Assembly (NCBI GenBank): GCA_019671135.1
Contig: JAHRHY010000010.1
Coordinates: 1,302,001-1,366,000 of the forward strand
DNA length: 64,000 bases
From: Linnemannia hyalina
Taxonomy: Eukaryota; Mortierellomycota; Mortierellomycetes; Mortierellales; Mortierellaceae
Direction: 5' to 3'
The notes under the pieces are model-generated. The model made no database searches. It worked only from the letters and a program-made list of their open reading frames with translations, and was not told the origin of the DNA. Both the position numbers and the translations under genes were made by a program. Shown here piece after piece: positions 26,301 to 37,752 of the stretch (within the stretch, counting starts at the first letter, position 1; every line of letters starts with the position of its first letter).

Positions 26301-26611
26301 TCAGTCAGGGAATCAATTGGCAGAAGCTGGCGCTGTTTGGAGGGAGATCGTTCAGCGAGTTGATTCAGGGGATGGTGGATGATCTAGAGAAACGATGGAC
26401 GATCGATCGGGTGGTGAGCAGTCGGTTCTGGGATGAGCCTCACTCGGACTCTGCCTCGGCTATGACCGCCGTCTCGGAGTCGTTGCCTTTCTCTCCATTC
26501 TCGGCGACAACTGCTGCTAAGTTGATGCGACAGGTGGTTGTAGGTGGTGGCGGTGGAATTGATGTGGTGGCGGTTGGAGCGATAGGCGCAGTGGATTCTT
26601 CTACACCTTGA
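23305..26611 (+). CDS. Protein kinase with a very long disordered N-terminal region
   Basis: Two exons (23305-25704, 25793-26611) give 1072 residues. About the first 730 are low complexity: poly-Asn (about residues 72-100), an acidic VVEEEDE-type repeat (about 200-250), and Ser/Thr/Gln-rich stretches. The kinase domain starts near residue 740 with LGKGNFGVVYQG, VAIKKI (Lys), then, after the intron, TGIVPLLDI, YLVFEKAEGDL, a catalytic loop HKDIKPANILF (HKD instead of HRD), DFGLCS, FGTQDYASPEA and GDVYSLGAVLYELATG. The C-lobe is short and followed by a Gly/Val-rich tail. The core residues needed for catalysis are present. I cannot place it in a named kinase family; it may be lineage-specific. 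Function unknown. Confidence 0.8.
23919..24020 (+). repeat. Imperfect tandem repeat encoding acidic VVEEEDE units
   Basis: Repeated GATGAAGTGGTGGAAGA-like units of about 21 bp inside the kinase gene encode alternating Val-Val and Glu/Asp blocks. It is probably variable in length between strains. Confidence 0.75.
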
Positions 26612-27576
26612 CCAACTGTTGCATGGAATCCCTATCGCGCAAGGAGAGAGGACGGACGATCCGGATTTCTGTTTTGATGAACACACGCACCTTCTTGTTT
26701 TTGTTGCTGCTACTCTTTGTTTCTTTTTCTGCAAAAGCACTATGAGGTTTACAAAGAAATGTAACAGGTATGATAGTAAAATAGAAAACACAACCTAATT
26801 CCCCCGTCATGATTACACACAGAGCAGGGGGGCCAACGTTTTTTTTTAGTGGTGTTTATGCTTTTTTGAGGGCTTGGCTACAGATGACCACTTTTGCTTG
26901 CTCTCCTCTTTTTTTTGTGCCTGGAGGGTATAAATACCCATGATTTTGAGCGCGCAATTGCAATCGTACATAAAAAGATGACTATATTAGAAGGCACCCG
27001 GGACATGAGCATCCAGGCAGGATATGGGTATGGATGGGATTGCAAAAGAAGAGCTGAAAAATATGCTCACGAAGAACCAAAAGACGTAATCTTGTCAATC
27101 AGGGACCACTGTCCATGGTTTTCATTCTGTTGCTCTGCTCCCCTGGTCGAACTCAAAATGCAAAAGGTCGAATCATGACATCACTTGAAAATCACACATT
27201 TCGTAGAGGGGATAGTAGGAAAAGATGACCTGCAGACCGAGCACAACAAGTCAAAACAATCAACGAGCAAGGAGGGGGACCAAGCAACAAGGAAGCGAGG
27301 CACGCTGATGAAAATGTACGTGTACGGTGTGTGTGTGTCGAGTGGTCAATGATCGACACGCTAACCATTCGCGCTGCATTGGCCATTGTCAACAGAGAGA
27401 GAGGTGAACAGCAAAGGGTCAACGCCCTTTCTCTTTCATTTTTACTCCGCGCTCATTTTCTTTGTTGGTCGTTTCTTGTCATCATTTTCTTTTCCTCTTT
27501 TCCTGCATATTTTTTTCTTTCTTCTTCTCGTCGCTCTTTTCTTCCTTTCCCCCACACGCCACTCACACCTCTTCTT

Positions 27577-27609
<33 letters not shown>

Positions 27610-27671
27610 CCCCTCACACCCCTCCTTCCTCACCCAGTCTTCTCCTGCGCCAGGATCTACATCCCCTCACC
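26612..27671. other. Spacer upstream of the MAP kinase gene
   Basis: Kinase 3' flank, then mixed sequence, then a CT-rich promoter-like stretch from about 27420 with a TTAC tetranucleotide array (27578-27609) just before the MAP kinase ATG. A short open frame at 26894-27178 has no recognisable content. Confidence 0.5.
27578..27609. repeat. TTAC tetranucleotide microsatellite
   Basis: About eight TTAC units in the presumed 5' UTR or promoter of the MAP kinase gene, 63 bases before its ATG. Confidence 0.9.
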
Positions 27672-30430
27672 ATGGCTCAATTCGCAAAACTCTCCATCTT
27701 TGGAACCGTCTTTGAGGTCACCACTCGGTATGTCTGTCTGTCATCCTGATTCTTCTGCCTCCCACACGCATAACAAACAGCCATGCGTACATACATACAA
27801 AAGTGTGCCACCATTCTAACTTTGTCCGTTTTGCTCACTTGCGGAATTCAAATACAACAGCTATGTCGATCTCCAGCCCGTCGGAATGGGCGCCTTCGGT
27901 CTCGTCTGGTAAACATACTCTCCTTCTCCTTGCTACCGTTATTGTGCTTTTGACTGTCATTGTGGCAGCACTTGTTGTTGCTTTTACCATTTGACTGATG
28001 TTCTTTTCACACTGACCAAAAACAACGAACAAATAGCTCGGCCAAGGATGAGCTCACTGCTCAGCCCGTCGCCATCAAGAAGATCATGAAGCCCTTCAGC
28101 ACCCCTGTCCTGTCGAAGCGCACCTACAGAGAGTTGAAGTTGTTGAAGCACCTCAAGCACGAGAACGTATGTCACAATGCCGCTATATCAGACTGATCCC
28201 GCAATCTCGACTTTATTTTTATAACGACAGGGTTCATTCTGGAAGAGACAAGGAGGATATAAGCTAACAGCATTGTGATCATGTTCCTTGTGCACTACTC
28301 TCTTCCTGTCATTAGATCATCAGCTTGAGCGATATCTTTATCTCGCCACTGGAGGACATGTAAGTAGACAGGAAAGACAAGCAAGCAACCAAGACTGAAC
28401 AAGAGTTAGAGTGGGCGTTGAGTCTTGGTCGACAAATGAACCGGATTCCAATTGACGCGGCGATCTGGACTCGACACGAGTGCACCCATGCTCCGTCACT
28501 GACGCTATTGTTTTGTTGTCCTTTGCTTTTTGGGTTTGCCCACGCTCATCACTCCCTGTTGTCTTCCTTTCTTTTCTTCCATGCGAACTCTTTTAGTTAC
28601 TTTGTGACAGAGTTGCTCGGAACGGATTTGCATCGTCTGCTGACCTCGCGACCCCTTGACAAGCAATTCATCCAGTACTTTTTGTACCAGATCTTGGTAC
28701 GTTTTTTTACTAACGCTTTTCTGTCTTTTACTTTTTCCTTGTGAGAAAATGCCTTATGTTTGTCAAAGTGGGTGTTCGCGCTTTGTTATTTCCATCTGCC
28801 TCCCTAATGACGTATCGGCTCGTGGAAGGAGCCCGCGGACAATTATTGAGCTCATCGATCTCTTTTTTTCCTCCTCAACTTGAACTATCATCACACGTTC
28901 CTTCTCCCTCAGAATAACCACTGTCAACAACAAATGCCTAAGAAATGCACAGGACGACGCGCCCAAGTGTGAATTGACTGACCCACAACTAACCATGACC
29001 TCTGCTTCACTCTGAACCCCATGTCTATAGCGTGGTCTCAAATACCTTCACTCGGCTGGAGTCGTCCATCGTGATTTGGTACGTCTCTTTGACTGCGACT
29101 GCGCTCAATTTTCAAACAAACAAAAACTTTTTTGAACTCGTCGCCCCCCCTCCTTTCCTGGTCACTGTGGAAATGAAAGAGACCTTATCTGTGTCATTGA
29201 AAACCCTGGCTGACTTGAAAATAACTTTTTCCGATCTTTAGAAACCAAGCAACATTCTGGTCAATGAGAACTGCGATCTCAAGGTACGAACGGAAACTGG
29301 CACCAAAACTACGACCGAACACCTTTTGCTTCCCTTCCCAAAACAACGACTAATCCTCAAATGACTTTGACCTTGACCTTTAGATTTGCGATTTCGGTTT
29401 GGCTCGTATTCAGGATCCCCAGATGACGGGATATGTCTCGACTCGCTACTACCGTGCACCAGAGATCATGTTGACTTGGCAGAAATACGACGTCGCCGGT
29501 AAGGATACCTCTGTCATGTATGACACTCAAGAAGACACAATCATGGCGCCATTGTCATCTGAACCAACCGACTGACATCAATTCTTCTACCCATACCCTC
29601 ATAGTCGATATCTGGAGTGTCGGGTGCATTTTCGCCGAGATGTTGGAGGGCAAGCCCTTGTTTCCAGGAAAGGATCGTAAGTCAACTGGATATTACAGAC
29701 TGCACTGAATAGAGGCCTTGACACCAATTGTTGACAGAGACGATACTGACAGTGCGCATCTGAATTCTTCGACGCCAAACGTACTTAGACGTCAACCAGT
29801 TCTCGATCATCACTGAATTGCTCGGAACACCCCCAGATGATGTTATCAAGACCATTGGAAGCGAAAATGTATGTTGCAACGCTATTACTCTATTGGCTGT
29901 CAATTGAAGAAGGGAATGGCTTTGCTCACCTTCGTTTACCACATTCATTCTGTACCGTATGTAGACCCTCCGCTTCGTCCAGTCGCTTCCAAAGAGAGAG
30001 AAGATCCCATTGGCGACAAAGTTCCCCAACTCGGACCCTGTTGGTAGGTTACGATGGGTTGACGACCTTTTCTGTTTATCTTAAGCAGACGGCATACTCC
30101 GTTGCATCTCGCTCCGCGATAATGTTACAAGTAACTAACGTGCACTCTTAAACTTAACGATTTGTTCATTTAGCTTTGGATTTGCTCGAAAAGATGTTGG
30201 TGTTTGACCCCAAGAAGCGTATCAATGCCGGCGATGCGTTGTTCCACAAGTACTTGGAGCCTTACCACGATCCCGATGATGAGCCCATTGCTGCCGAGGT
30301 CTTTGACTGGTCGTTCAACGATGCGGACTTGCCCGTCGATACCTGGAAGGTCATGATGTACAGCGAAATTCTGGATTTCCACCATGTGGATGAGGCACAG
30401 GGCTTTATAGGCGATGTCCCACAGCAGTAA
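27672..30430 (+). CDS. HOG1: Stress-activated MAP kinase, HOG1/STY1/p38 type
   Basis: Terminal kinase of the osmotic and oxidative stress cascade. About twelve short exons starting at 27672 ([19 protein letters not shown]) join into a compact MAPK of STY1-like length: GMGAFGLV glycine loop (split by an intron), [81 protein letters not shown] with the TGY activation-loop signature typical of HOG1/p38 rather than ERK (TEY), [31 protein letters not shown], the common-docking region [10 protein letters not shown], and a C-terminus at 30430. The very dense intron pattern makes individual exon edges less certain than the product. Confidence 0.94.
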
Positions 30431-30899
30431 GCGCCTTTTGCCTAAACAATTAAAACTCTCCGTTTGGCGTCGAGGCTGTTTGTCCGCCGCACATTCTTTG
30501 ACAAAAGGAGAGAAGGAGGCAAAATCGACGCCACCCGTCCCATACTGCATGGAGATGTTCTTTCTCTCTCTCTCCTCCTTCGTCTTCAACCTTCTCACGT
30601 TATCTCTATTCTCATTTCTTCCCGTTTTCACTCACTCTTCGATATTATTTTGTACATGTTATTCGCTTAGTTAAAAAAGAAATAAAAACATAAAACATAG
30701 TGTGTTGTTTGCAGGATCTGAAGAACAGGGGTAAGGAAAAGAATAAAAGAAACGCCAGCGCCATCGCATTTCGACAAACCAAATTGGTGGCAAATTGCTA
30801 CGATATGGTGAAACAAAACAAGCAAGGCGAATGTTGGATAGCTAAGGAATGCGAAGTTTTTTAATGCTCAGTGGTACGCACGACGACGGTTTTCGAGCC
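30431..30899. other. Convergent 3' spacer
   Basis: Between the stop codons of the plus-strand MAP kinase and the minus-strand AT-hook gene. CT-rich, presumably shared 3' UTR; no coding feature was recognised. Confidence 0.5.
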
Positions 30900-31840
30900 C
30901 TAAGGTCTGCCTGGTCCTCGTCTCTTGGGGCACTACCATCACTGGCAGAACAGGACGCAGGGCCAAAATTGAAGCTGCATTAACAACTTTAGTCGCGGGT
31001 TGCCTTTACGTTGGAAGACGATGATGCCGAGGCGAGGGACGGATCGGTGACTCGGAGTCGGACTCGACGGACAGATTGGGCTCTGGCTCTAGCACGGGTT
31101 GTAACGGTAGGTGTGATGATCGACGAAATTGAGGCGGATCGGTTCTTGAAGGATAGGGAGCCTTTGGGTCGACCTGGGCCTCGCTTCGCCATGACAGTAT
31201 CAGTATCAGGAGGATGAGATGAAGGAGGACGGGGTCGACTCCTGGATGACAGAGAGCCCTTCTTGGGTCGACCAGGACCTCGCTTCGCTGTATCAATGAC
31301 GTCAGGAGGATGAGGAGATGGAAGCTGTTTCTTAGTGATACCTCTGGGCCGGCCAGGACCTCTCTTCACTGCGGCAACATTTGGTGGCGGCGATGGAAGT
31401 GTAGCGGCGATAGGCGACAGAAGAGAAGGAGGAAGAGCAATAACGAAGGATCCTCGGACTTGCAGATCGACATGTAGATCGCTCTCGTCTTTGTCCTCGC
31501 TGATGCTGTTGTTGTTGGTGGCGTCGCAATGCTGGCGGTAGCGATCAACAGAAGACGACGAAGAACGGGCAAGGTGGCGCGTGGGGATGTTTTCATTGCT
31601 GAAGGTGTCGTCATCGTCTCCTTGTTGCCAAGTCGGAGTAGATCTGTCGTCATTGCTGCCCAGGTTGTCGTCGTTGTAGTCGTTGTAGCTGTCACCAAAG
31701 AGGAGCGCGATACGGTTGAGGACTCGGATCTGGCGACAATGCAACGAGTTCTCCTCTTCGTCTTCATAGTGGAGTCCAGTCTCGAACCTGTCTGGCTCTT
31801 CAGAGAGCTGTTGTCGGTAGCTGTGGTGATCCATAATCAT
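30900..31840 (-). CDS. AT-hook DNA-binding protein
   Basis: Exon 31840-31010 encodes an acidic, Asp/Asn/Ser-rich N-terminal half and three AT-hooks in the C-terminal half: VKRGPGRPRG, AKRGPGRPKKG and AKRGPGRPKG, spaced about 25-35 residues apart, followed by an Arg-rich stretch (TRARARAQSVRRVRLR). AT-hooks grip the minor groove of AT-rich DNA; the protein is likely an architectural chromatin factor. Unspliced, the frame stops at 30989. A 77-nt intron with a phase-0 donor (AAC|GTAAAG at 31009) and acceptor GGTAG at 30934-30933 joins an 11-codon exon (30932-30900) reading CPKRRGPGRP-stop, a fourth AT-hook at the very C-terminus. Total 287 residues with that model. Confidence 0.75.
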
Positions 31841-32294
31841 ATTTTCGTTCTTTGTGGGGCGTTCGTATATATGCTAGTTGGTATTATTGTGCAGACTTGA
31901 GAGTGTGGTCGAAGAATGATGAAAGCAAACATGGGTGGGGAAGGTATGTTTTTCGATCGCTCTTTTTGTACAGGACAAAGACGAAGGAGACTTGACAAGC
32001 TTTGTCTGATCAACAAAGAGAAGCCAGTTTCATGACCAACACAACAAGAAACAGAACAAGCTTGAGGCGAATGCACTATTATCGGAGTCGTTCTAATGGT
32101 TCCTCGACTTTTTATATCAAAAAGATATCAAATAGCAATACTGCAAGCTAAACAAATATGCGCGAATCCTCCTCCTCCTTCTCCGATGTGTGTGGTGTTT
32201 GTGTGTGTGTGTGTCCTGACTGAGAGTTTGTTGATGCGAGAACAGCTTCCTCACAGAAGAAACTCCTTGTCGTGATGGAAAAAGGGTGATGGCT
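31841..32294. other. Spacer upstream of the AT-hook gene
   Basis: Tandem minus-strand arrangement: downstream of p24, upstream of the AT-hook gene. AT-rich with a short TG repeat (about 32190-32213). No coding region was recognised. Confidence 0.5.
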
Positions 32295-33721
32295 TTAGAT
32301 CATCTTTCTGGCCTCAAAGAAGCCACGGAGATGACGCATCTGCCAGGCGCAGGTGATGGCCAACACCACCAACTGAACAATAGTCCATGTTACAGTGTGT
32401 CCGTTGGTCGCCTCGCTCTTGTCACGGAACTCTCTCTCGTGGTCCTATTGATATTCATTGGGATAGACTTGGTCAGCGAAAAAGTGTTCCACCAAGCAGG
32501 AATATAACAAGCTCGACATCCATAATACTATTTCTATGAGGTGCTTACACGAAGGTATGACTGCTCGCGTCTGATATCGTTGACCTTGTGGTTCAAATCA
32601 CGGACACGCTGGGCCAAGTCTAATCAACAAAGTAAGTTCGCGTAACGAGACCAACAATTGTTAGCATTACTCTCTTCAGTCATGCTGCAGGATAAAGAAA
32701 TAGAACGCATACGCTATGCCTTCGTCCTTGCTGTGATTAAATGAAAGGTCCCTTACCACTCAAGGTACCCTCGGAAGCCTCGGTAGCATCATCCATAATG
32801 TCGCGAATCGCCAAGTCCAAGTTCAGTCTCTGTTCTCGATTGACGCCATAGGTAAAGGGTTATGGTTAGCAAGAGGATACGTGATAGAAACACAGATCAG
32901 CGAGGTAAAGAGAAAAAACGCGTAAAATAGCACACATCTGATCCAACGAAACGAAAAACAGCAAACGTACGATCTTGGTGGAACTGAACCATCCGGCGGT
33001 CGAGGTGAAGATGCAGATCGCGTGCTGACCAGACTCGGCAGAGGTGAACTTGAACTGGCCCTTGGGGCTCAACTTTTGGCTGTAGATCCTGTTACCCGAT
33101 GGCAATTCCTATCAATGGTTAAGAAAGGGAGAGGGTGGTCCTCTAAGGTTAGAGAACAGGCCTGTAGGAGAAACAGAACAAACGATGCCTAAATATACAC
33201 AAAAAGAAGAAATAGATGAAAGATGAAAGATGAAAGGGCACTCACATCGACGATGACCTCGATTCCGACCTCCTTGTTGTGAATAAACTTATTGTGCTCC
33301 TCGCTCCATTCCTCGGCGGTATAGTCACCTAATCAAAACAAGGAAGCAAACGTGGAAGGGTCTTGTCAACAACCATTCATCTTGTAGTTATGAATGCGAG
33401 CCTTCTGGGCACATCATCTTGCCAACGCGCCTCTTCCTAGGCAGATCCTGTGTATGTATTGATAGCGTCTAGCTGTCTTCCTTGTTTCGTCTCCATCACG
33501 TTCTTATTGTGATCGCCGTACTGCTATTGCTGGCTATTGTCACTTCTTCGCCTCACAAGTCGAGTGGTCGGTTTACCTATGACCATGGTCTCCTTGGGGA
33601 GCTCCTCGGTGAAGCACTTTTGCTCGGAACCCTCGAGGTAGAAGTAGAGTCCAAACACGGAGGGGAGGATGCTGAGGAGCACCAGCAAGCAGATGCTCCA
33701 GCGAGTGACGTTGATGGCCAT
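32295..33721 (-). CDS. p24/EMP24 family cargo receptor (TMED-type)
   Basis: Type I membrane protein cycling between ER and Golgi in COPII and COPI vesicles. Starts at 33721 with a signal peptide (ICLLVLLSILPSVFG) followed by the GOLD domain: LYFYLEGSEQKCFTEELPKE, GIEVIVD, KGQFKFTSAESGQHAICIF (the two conserved Cys are visible), then a coiled-coil (LNLDLAIRDIMDDATEASEG, LAQRVRDLNHKVNDIRREQS), one transmembrane helix (VTWTIVQLVVLAITCAWQM) and a short cytosolic tail HLRGFFEARKMI with the FF motif used for COPII export. Several short introns interrupt it. It resembles the TMED4/9 (alpha) branch, but I do not assign an ERP number. Confidence 0.92.
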
Positions 33722-34563
33722 GGCTGGGTTGTGTGATGGTGTGAGTTGAAGCGATTGGGTGAGTTGATGAGTTGTGAGAGAGGGATGTGAAATAGGAGCG
33801 TGTGGGCTGAAGGGGGCCTGAAACGAAAGCCGTCCGTCCAACAGGATCAACCACGTCACACACACACACACAAAATCTTTAAATGTTTAGGCGCAAGAGC
33901 AAACCATCGACCTCACTGGGTTACCATACTGGCAGGCAGACAGACAGGACTTAACTGCTACCTTCAACTACTCCTTCTTATGCCTGTCATATGCTGCCTA
34001 GTGTGCTGCGACATGGTATACCAAGGTTCAATTGACTGTCGATCCTCTGGGAGGCACGCTTTTATTCTTTTATTGGTGACAAGGTGCCAGGATCTCAGAA
34101 TCACAATGACCGTGGGTAGATCGATAAAAATGAGATGAAACGTTCACCTCGCTCATGTCTGCCTTCTTGACAGACAATAACATAACATAACAATAGGATA
34201 CCACTCTTCAGAACGAAGGACCTGATCCTAGGTATGCCGGTTGGTGGCGCCTGTTCTCGATGGCCGTAGGATATGCGACCATTCGCCTTGTCGGTGACAT
34301 CATTCGATCGCGAATTTATTCGCGCGTTGAGTTAGGGGTTGACAACATATGAATTTCGCCGCTGACTCCTCTTCTTTCACCTCGTCTTGTCGGCTCACAT
34401 CCCACTTTATTTTTTGCTTTCACACCCTTTCTTTCCTACTTCCCTCTTGTCTTTCCGCACTCACGACCCCCTTCCGCCTCGCAACCTCCCCATTCACTCC
34501 TCCTCCTCCTTTTCCCCTATCCTCACCAACTAAACCACCAACCAGCCAACGACTCAGAGAAAA
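33722..34563. other. Divergent spacer p24 / hydrolase-phosphatase
   Basis: Shared upstream region of two divergent genes. A short CA repeat (about 33857-33871) and CT-rich sequence lie directly before the plus-strand ATG at 34564. No other coding feature was seen. Confidence 0.5.
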
Positions 34564-36872
34564 ATGGTGTCGCACACTGTATCAAGGTGGACACAACCCA
34601 CCGCAGTGCTCTCAACAATCCTTGCGCTCTACCTGGGCTATAAGGCACTTCGGCTCCTCGACAACCAACGCAGGCATAGGGCCATCGAACCTTCCCCCAC
34701 AAGCCCTGTTCTCGTCAGCCACTTTCAATTTGTCAAAGTCAATGGCAAGCAACTGCGAATCGTCCACATCCCTCATGCCCTTGGTTCAAAAGTACCTCTA
34801 CTGGTCTTTATTCATGGCGTCGGCGGACAGGTAAAGAACAAGAAGAAGCAACAGATAGCTTGACAATGCTAGTAGACTCAACTCTCTTTATTTTTTGCTC
34901 AGTGTTCGCCATATAACTTCAAAAGTATTATTTTATGTGTCAACCAAGACGCTTTTTCGTATCGTAACACATATTCCTCCCTCCATCATGCTCCGGTATA
35001 GCTAGAGCAATTCGAGAAGCAGATTGAGTATTTCAGCCTTAGTACACACATCCTGGCCATTGACCTGTGCGGGTATGGTGCCAGCGACGTGCCAGAAAGG
35101 TAAGCACCCCGCTTGCATCGATGCTTTGCCTCCTAATGCCCTATCGAATGAAAGCGTGTACAAGAAAATGAGACCCTCTGTTTACCAGCCATGCTTTTTT
35201 TCTCACACTCCTTCCATTTCTCCTTTTTCTTCGTTCTAGTTTTGACAATTACACAACTAGCGCCTATGTGGAAGATGTGGTGACTTTACTCCAGCGCTAC
35301 AAGAGCGAGGACACGGTCGTGATCTGCCATTCATACGGTTGCACCATAGGGACACATCTCTACTCTCGTCTGGCGACTTCGGAAACCCTGAACAACTCGA
35401 TCAAGGCCATGGTAATGATTGGACCCAAGGCTGTGATTACCGAGCATGAGATAAAGGGGCGGGCTCAGTTGGCAAAGACGCCGGATTGGGTCGTGGATTT
35501 CGCACGTAAGCTGGATCGAATGGGCGGGATCCACTCTAAATCCGTCAACCGTCTCCTTCATGCGAGCGCAGGTGACGATCTGAGGCGGAGACAGCTTCGA
35601 TGGAACAAGGCATCGAGGACGTTTGTTTTGAGGCGATTGATGGCAGGTGTACAATGGCCATCTCCAGTCGACTTTCAAAGGATCCAGTGTCCACTTTTGC
35701 TCATGTCTGGAGAAGATGTAAGCAATGCAGACAGTACATGGAATACAGAATTCGAGTGTCAATTCAAGGGGACGAAAACTAACACGAATGGATATTATTG
35801 GCGTTATAGGATCGAGTGTGCCCGGCGGTCAATGCGGAACAGATATATGCATGGTGCAGAGCGACCAACGACAGGATACAGTCACCGCTCATCATCCCCA
35901 AAGCAGGACACCAAACCATGTTGGAGAAATGGGAGCACGTTACGCCTATTATCAGCTCGTTTTTGATCAAGGACTGCGGCATGACTACCATGGATCCCGC
36001 CTGGCAGATCACCAAAAAGTGTCAACAGGAGAACAAATGGAGTCTCAAGAACACGGAAAAGGTATCATAATCGCTTTCCTTTGCACCGCCGCCTCAATCC
36101 ATGTTGGCTATTGTCAAACGACTGACTTGAGCTCTAATTGTTTGTTTCTAATAGTGGATGAACACACCCATCATGTCGTCACCTCTCGGCAGGGGGCCAG
36201 GAAAATTCAGGGCGATGAAGGTGCTTCGACAAACTGACCCCGACCACTCTCCTTCGGCATTTTTGGCAAAACATCCGGAAGTAGGCTTTATTATTGACAT
36301 GTCAAAGGATGAGCCCCCATATCGAACCACAGACTTTGAGGCTACGTCGATCACATATACCAAGCTCGCCACAGTCAGCAAGATCCCACCTCCCAAGGAG
36401 GATGTTGAACGGTTCATCGCTCACTGCAATGCCTGCTGGAAAGAAAAGCCAGGTGTCGACATTGCCGTCCATTGTCATTACGGGTAAGGATCAAGGATTA
36501 TCGTGCAAGTGCGTTGTTCTTGAGAGTGAGTGTGCACTTGAACTGACGCGAACCACTCATATCACTCGTCAATTTCGAATTCAATAGGTTCAACCGGACT
36601 GGATTTATGCTGTGTTCGTACCTGATCCAGGAACAAGGCTACTCTGTCGCTGAAGCACTGCACCACTTTGAACTAGCACGACCACCCCGCGGCATCAGGT
36701 TCGTGAATATCATGTTCTCAGTTGTTCTCTTTCGTGTTCAATTTCACTCTTCTAGATGCGTCATGCTAACTTTTTGTTCGTTCCCTCTTCCTTTGATGCG
36801 CGAAATAGACACGATCATTTCAAAGGAGAACTCTACCTTCGCTATGAACCTCCCAAGCAGCTCAAGGCGTGA
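34564..36872 (+). CDS. Membrane-anchored alpha/beta-hydrolase fused to a cysteine phosphatase domain
   Basis: Seven exons (34564-34830, 35002-35099, 35240-35717, 35810-36061, 36155-36483, 36588-36698, 36809-36872) give 532 residues in one frame. Near the N-terminus is a single hydrophobic helix (AVLSTILALYLGYKALRLL). Residues about 55-330 form an alpha/beta-hydrolase: FIHGVGGQ oxyanion loop, LCGYGASDVPE, nucleophile elbow VVICHSYGCTIG (Ser), acid GEDDRVCP (Asp), and KAGHQTMLEKW (His). Residues about 350-532 form a dual-specificity-type phosphatase: FIIDMSKDEPPY, VAVHC-like IAVHCHYGFNRTGFM (Cx5R), and ALHHFELARPPRGIRHD. The phosphatase signature is closest in my memory to metazoan mRNA-capping-enzyme triphosphatase (HCTHGFNRTG). 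Substrates are unknown. All catalytic residues of both halves are intact. Confidence 0.85.
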
Positions 36873-37380
36873 AAGTTCTCTAATAAAGGCATTAATACTA
36901 TATAGTAGTAGGTCGTCCATGTATATTGTAGATAGTGCTGACGGATTGCAGAGTAGAGATTTTGAGATGCAAGAGAACATGACTGATGAAACAACTTATC
37001 ACGCACAGGCCATGATCAACGAGTGATAACTGATGGTGCCTGAATTCAAAATAGCGTTACCCATTATAGCGCACACTGATAAAGTCTGCAGCAATCGCAG
37101 TGACAATCTTTGATCGTCTCCGATGCCCACCTTGCACAAAAACCGAGTCAGAAAGTGATCATCCTTTTGCCAAACCCTCAGGCTCCACTACCTTCCTCAA
37201 TCATGAAAGAACAGGATCTCCCTGATCATTAGTCGTGGTATTCATGCGCATGCTTCCCCCTCCCCAAAAAAAAGGTGCAACGAAGACGTGTCAATATATA
37301 TCGCGTCCTATCCACACTTCCTCTTGTTCATCGCAAGAAGAGCAACAACCATTTCCGTCAAAAAAACAAAAAAAGAAGAA
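36873..37380. other. Spacer before the tRNA gene
   Basis: 3' flank of the hydrolase-phosphatase gene; no feature was recognised apart from an A-rich run near 37360-37380 adjoining the tRNA 3' end (pol III terminator on the minus strand: a T-run just after the gene). Confidence 0.5.
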
Positions 37381-37454
37381 CGCTCCTGGGTGGGCTTGAA
37401 CCACCAACCTCCTGATTAACAGTCAGACGCGCTAGCCAATTGCGCCACAGAAGC
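37381..37454 (-). tRNA. tRNA-Asn (GTT)
   Basis: The minus strand folds as a complete 74-nt tRNA without an intron. The acceptor stem GCTTCTG pairs with CAGGAGC (one G-U), discriminator G at 37381. The D arm contains the A box TGGCGCAATTGG, the anticodon loop CTGTTAATC gives GTT, and the T arm contains the B box GGTTCAAGCC. A T-run follows at once on the coding strand (about 37378-37366), as expected for a pol III terminator. Confidence 0.96.
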
Positions 37455-37752
37455 TCGATGATAACCATAAATCTTGTACATTGATATTACACAGATTTCA
37501 TCAAGAGTTATCACCTGATCCAGGGTGTACCGAGATTTAAGCCATGGATCACGTGATATTTAGGCTACCTGGGCGAAGTTGCAGTAGAAAACAAGGACAA
37601 CTAATGAACAGAAGGAGGGCAACGCGTCCAGTTGGATGTCATAGTTCGCCGCGATAGATGGAATATTCTCCTCTCAGTTGTAGGGTGAACGAATGTGTAG
37701 TGAACAATGTTTTTTCTTTTTTATTCTGTAATGCAGCAAATAGGTTAGTAAC

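Noticed and set aside
26894..27178. 94-codon open frame upstream of the MAP kinase gene
   Set aside because: No domain, no conserved motif and no splice partner; within expectation for chance.
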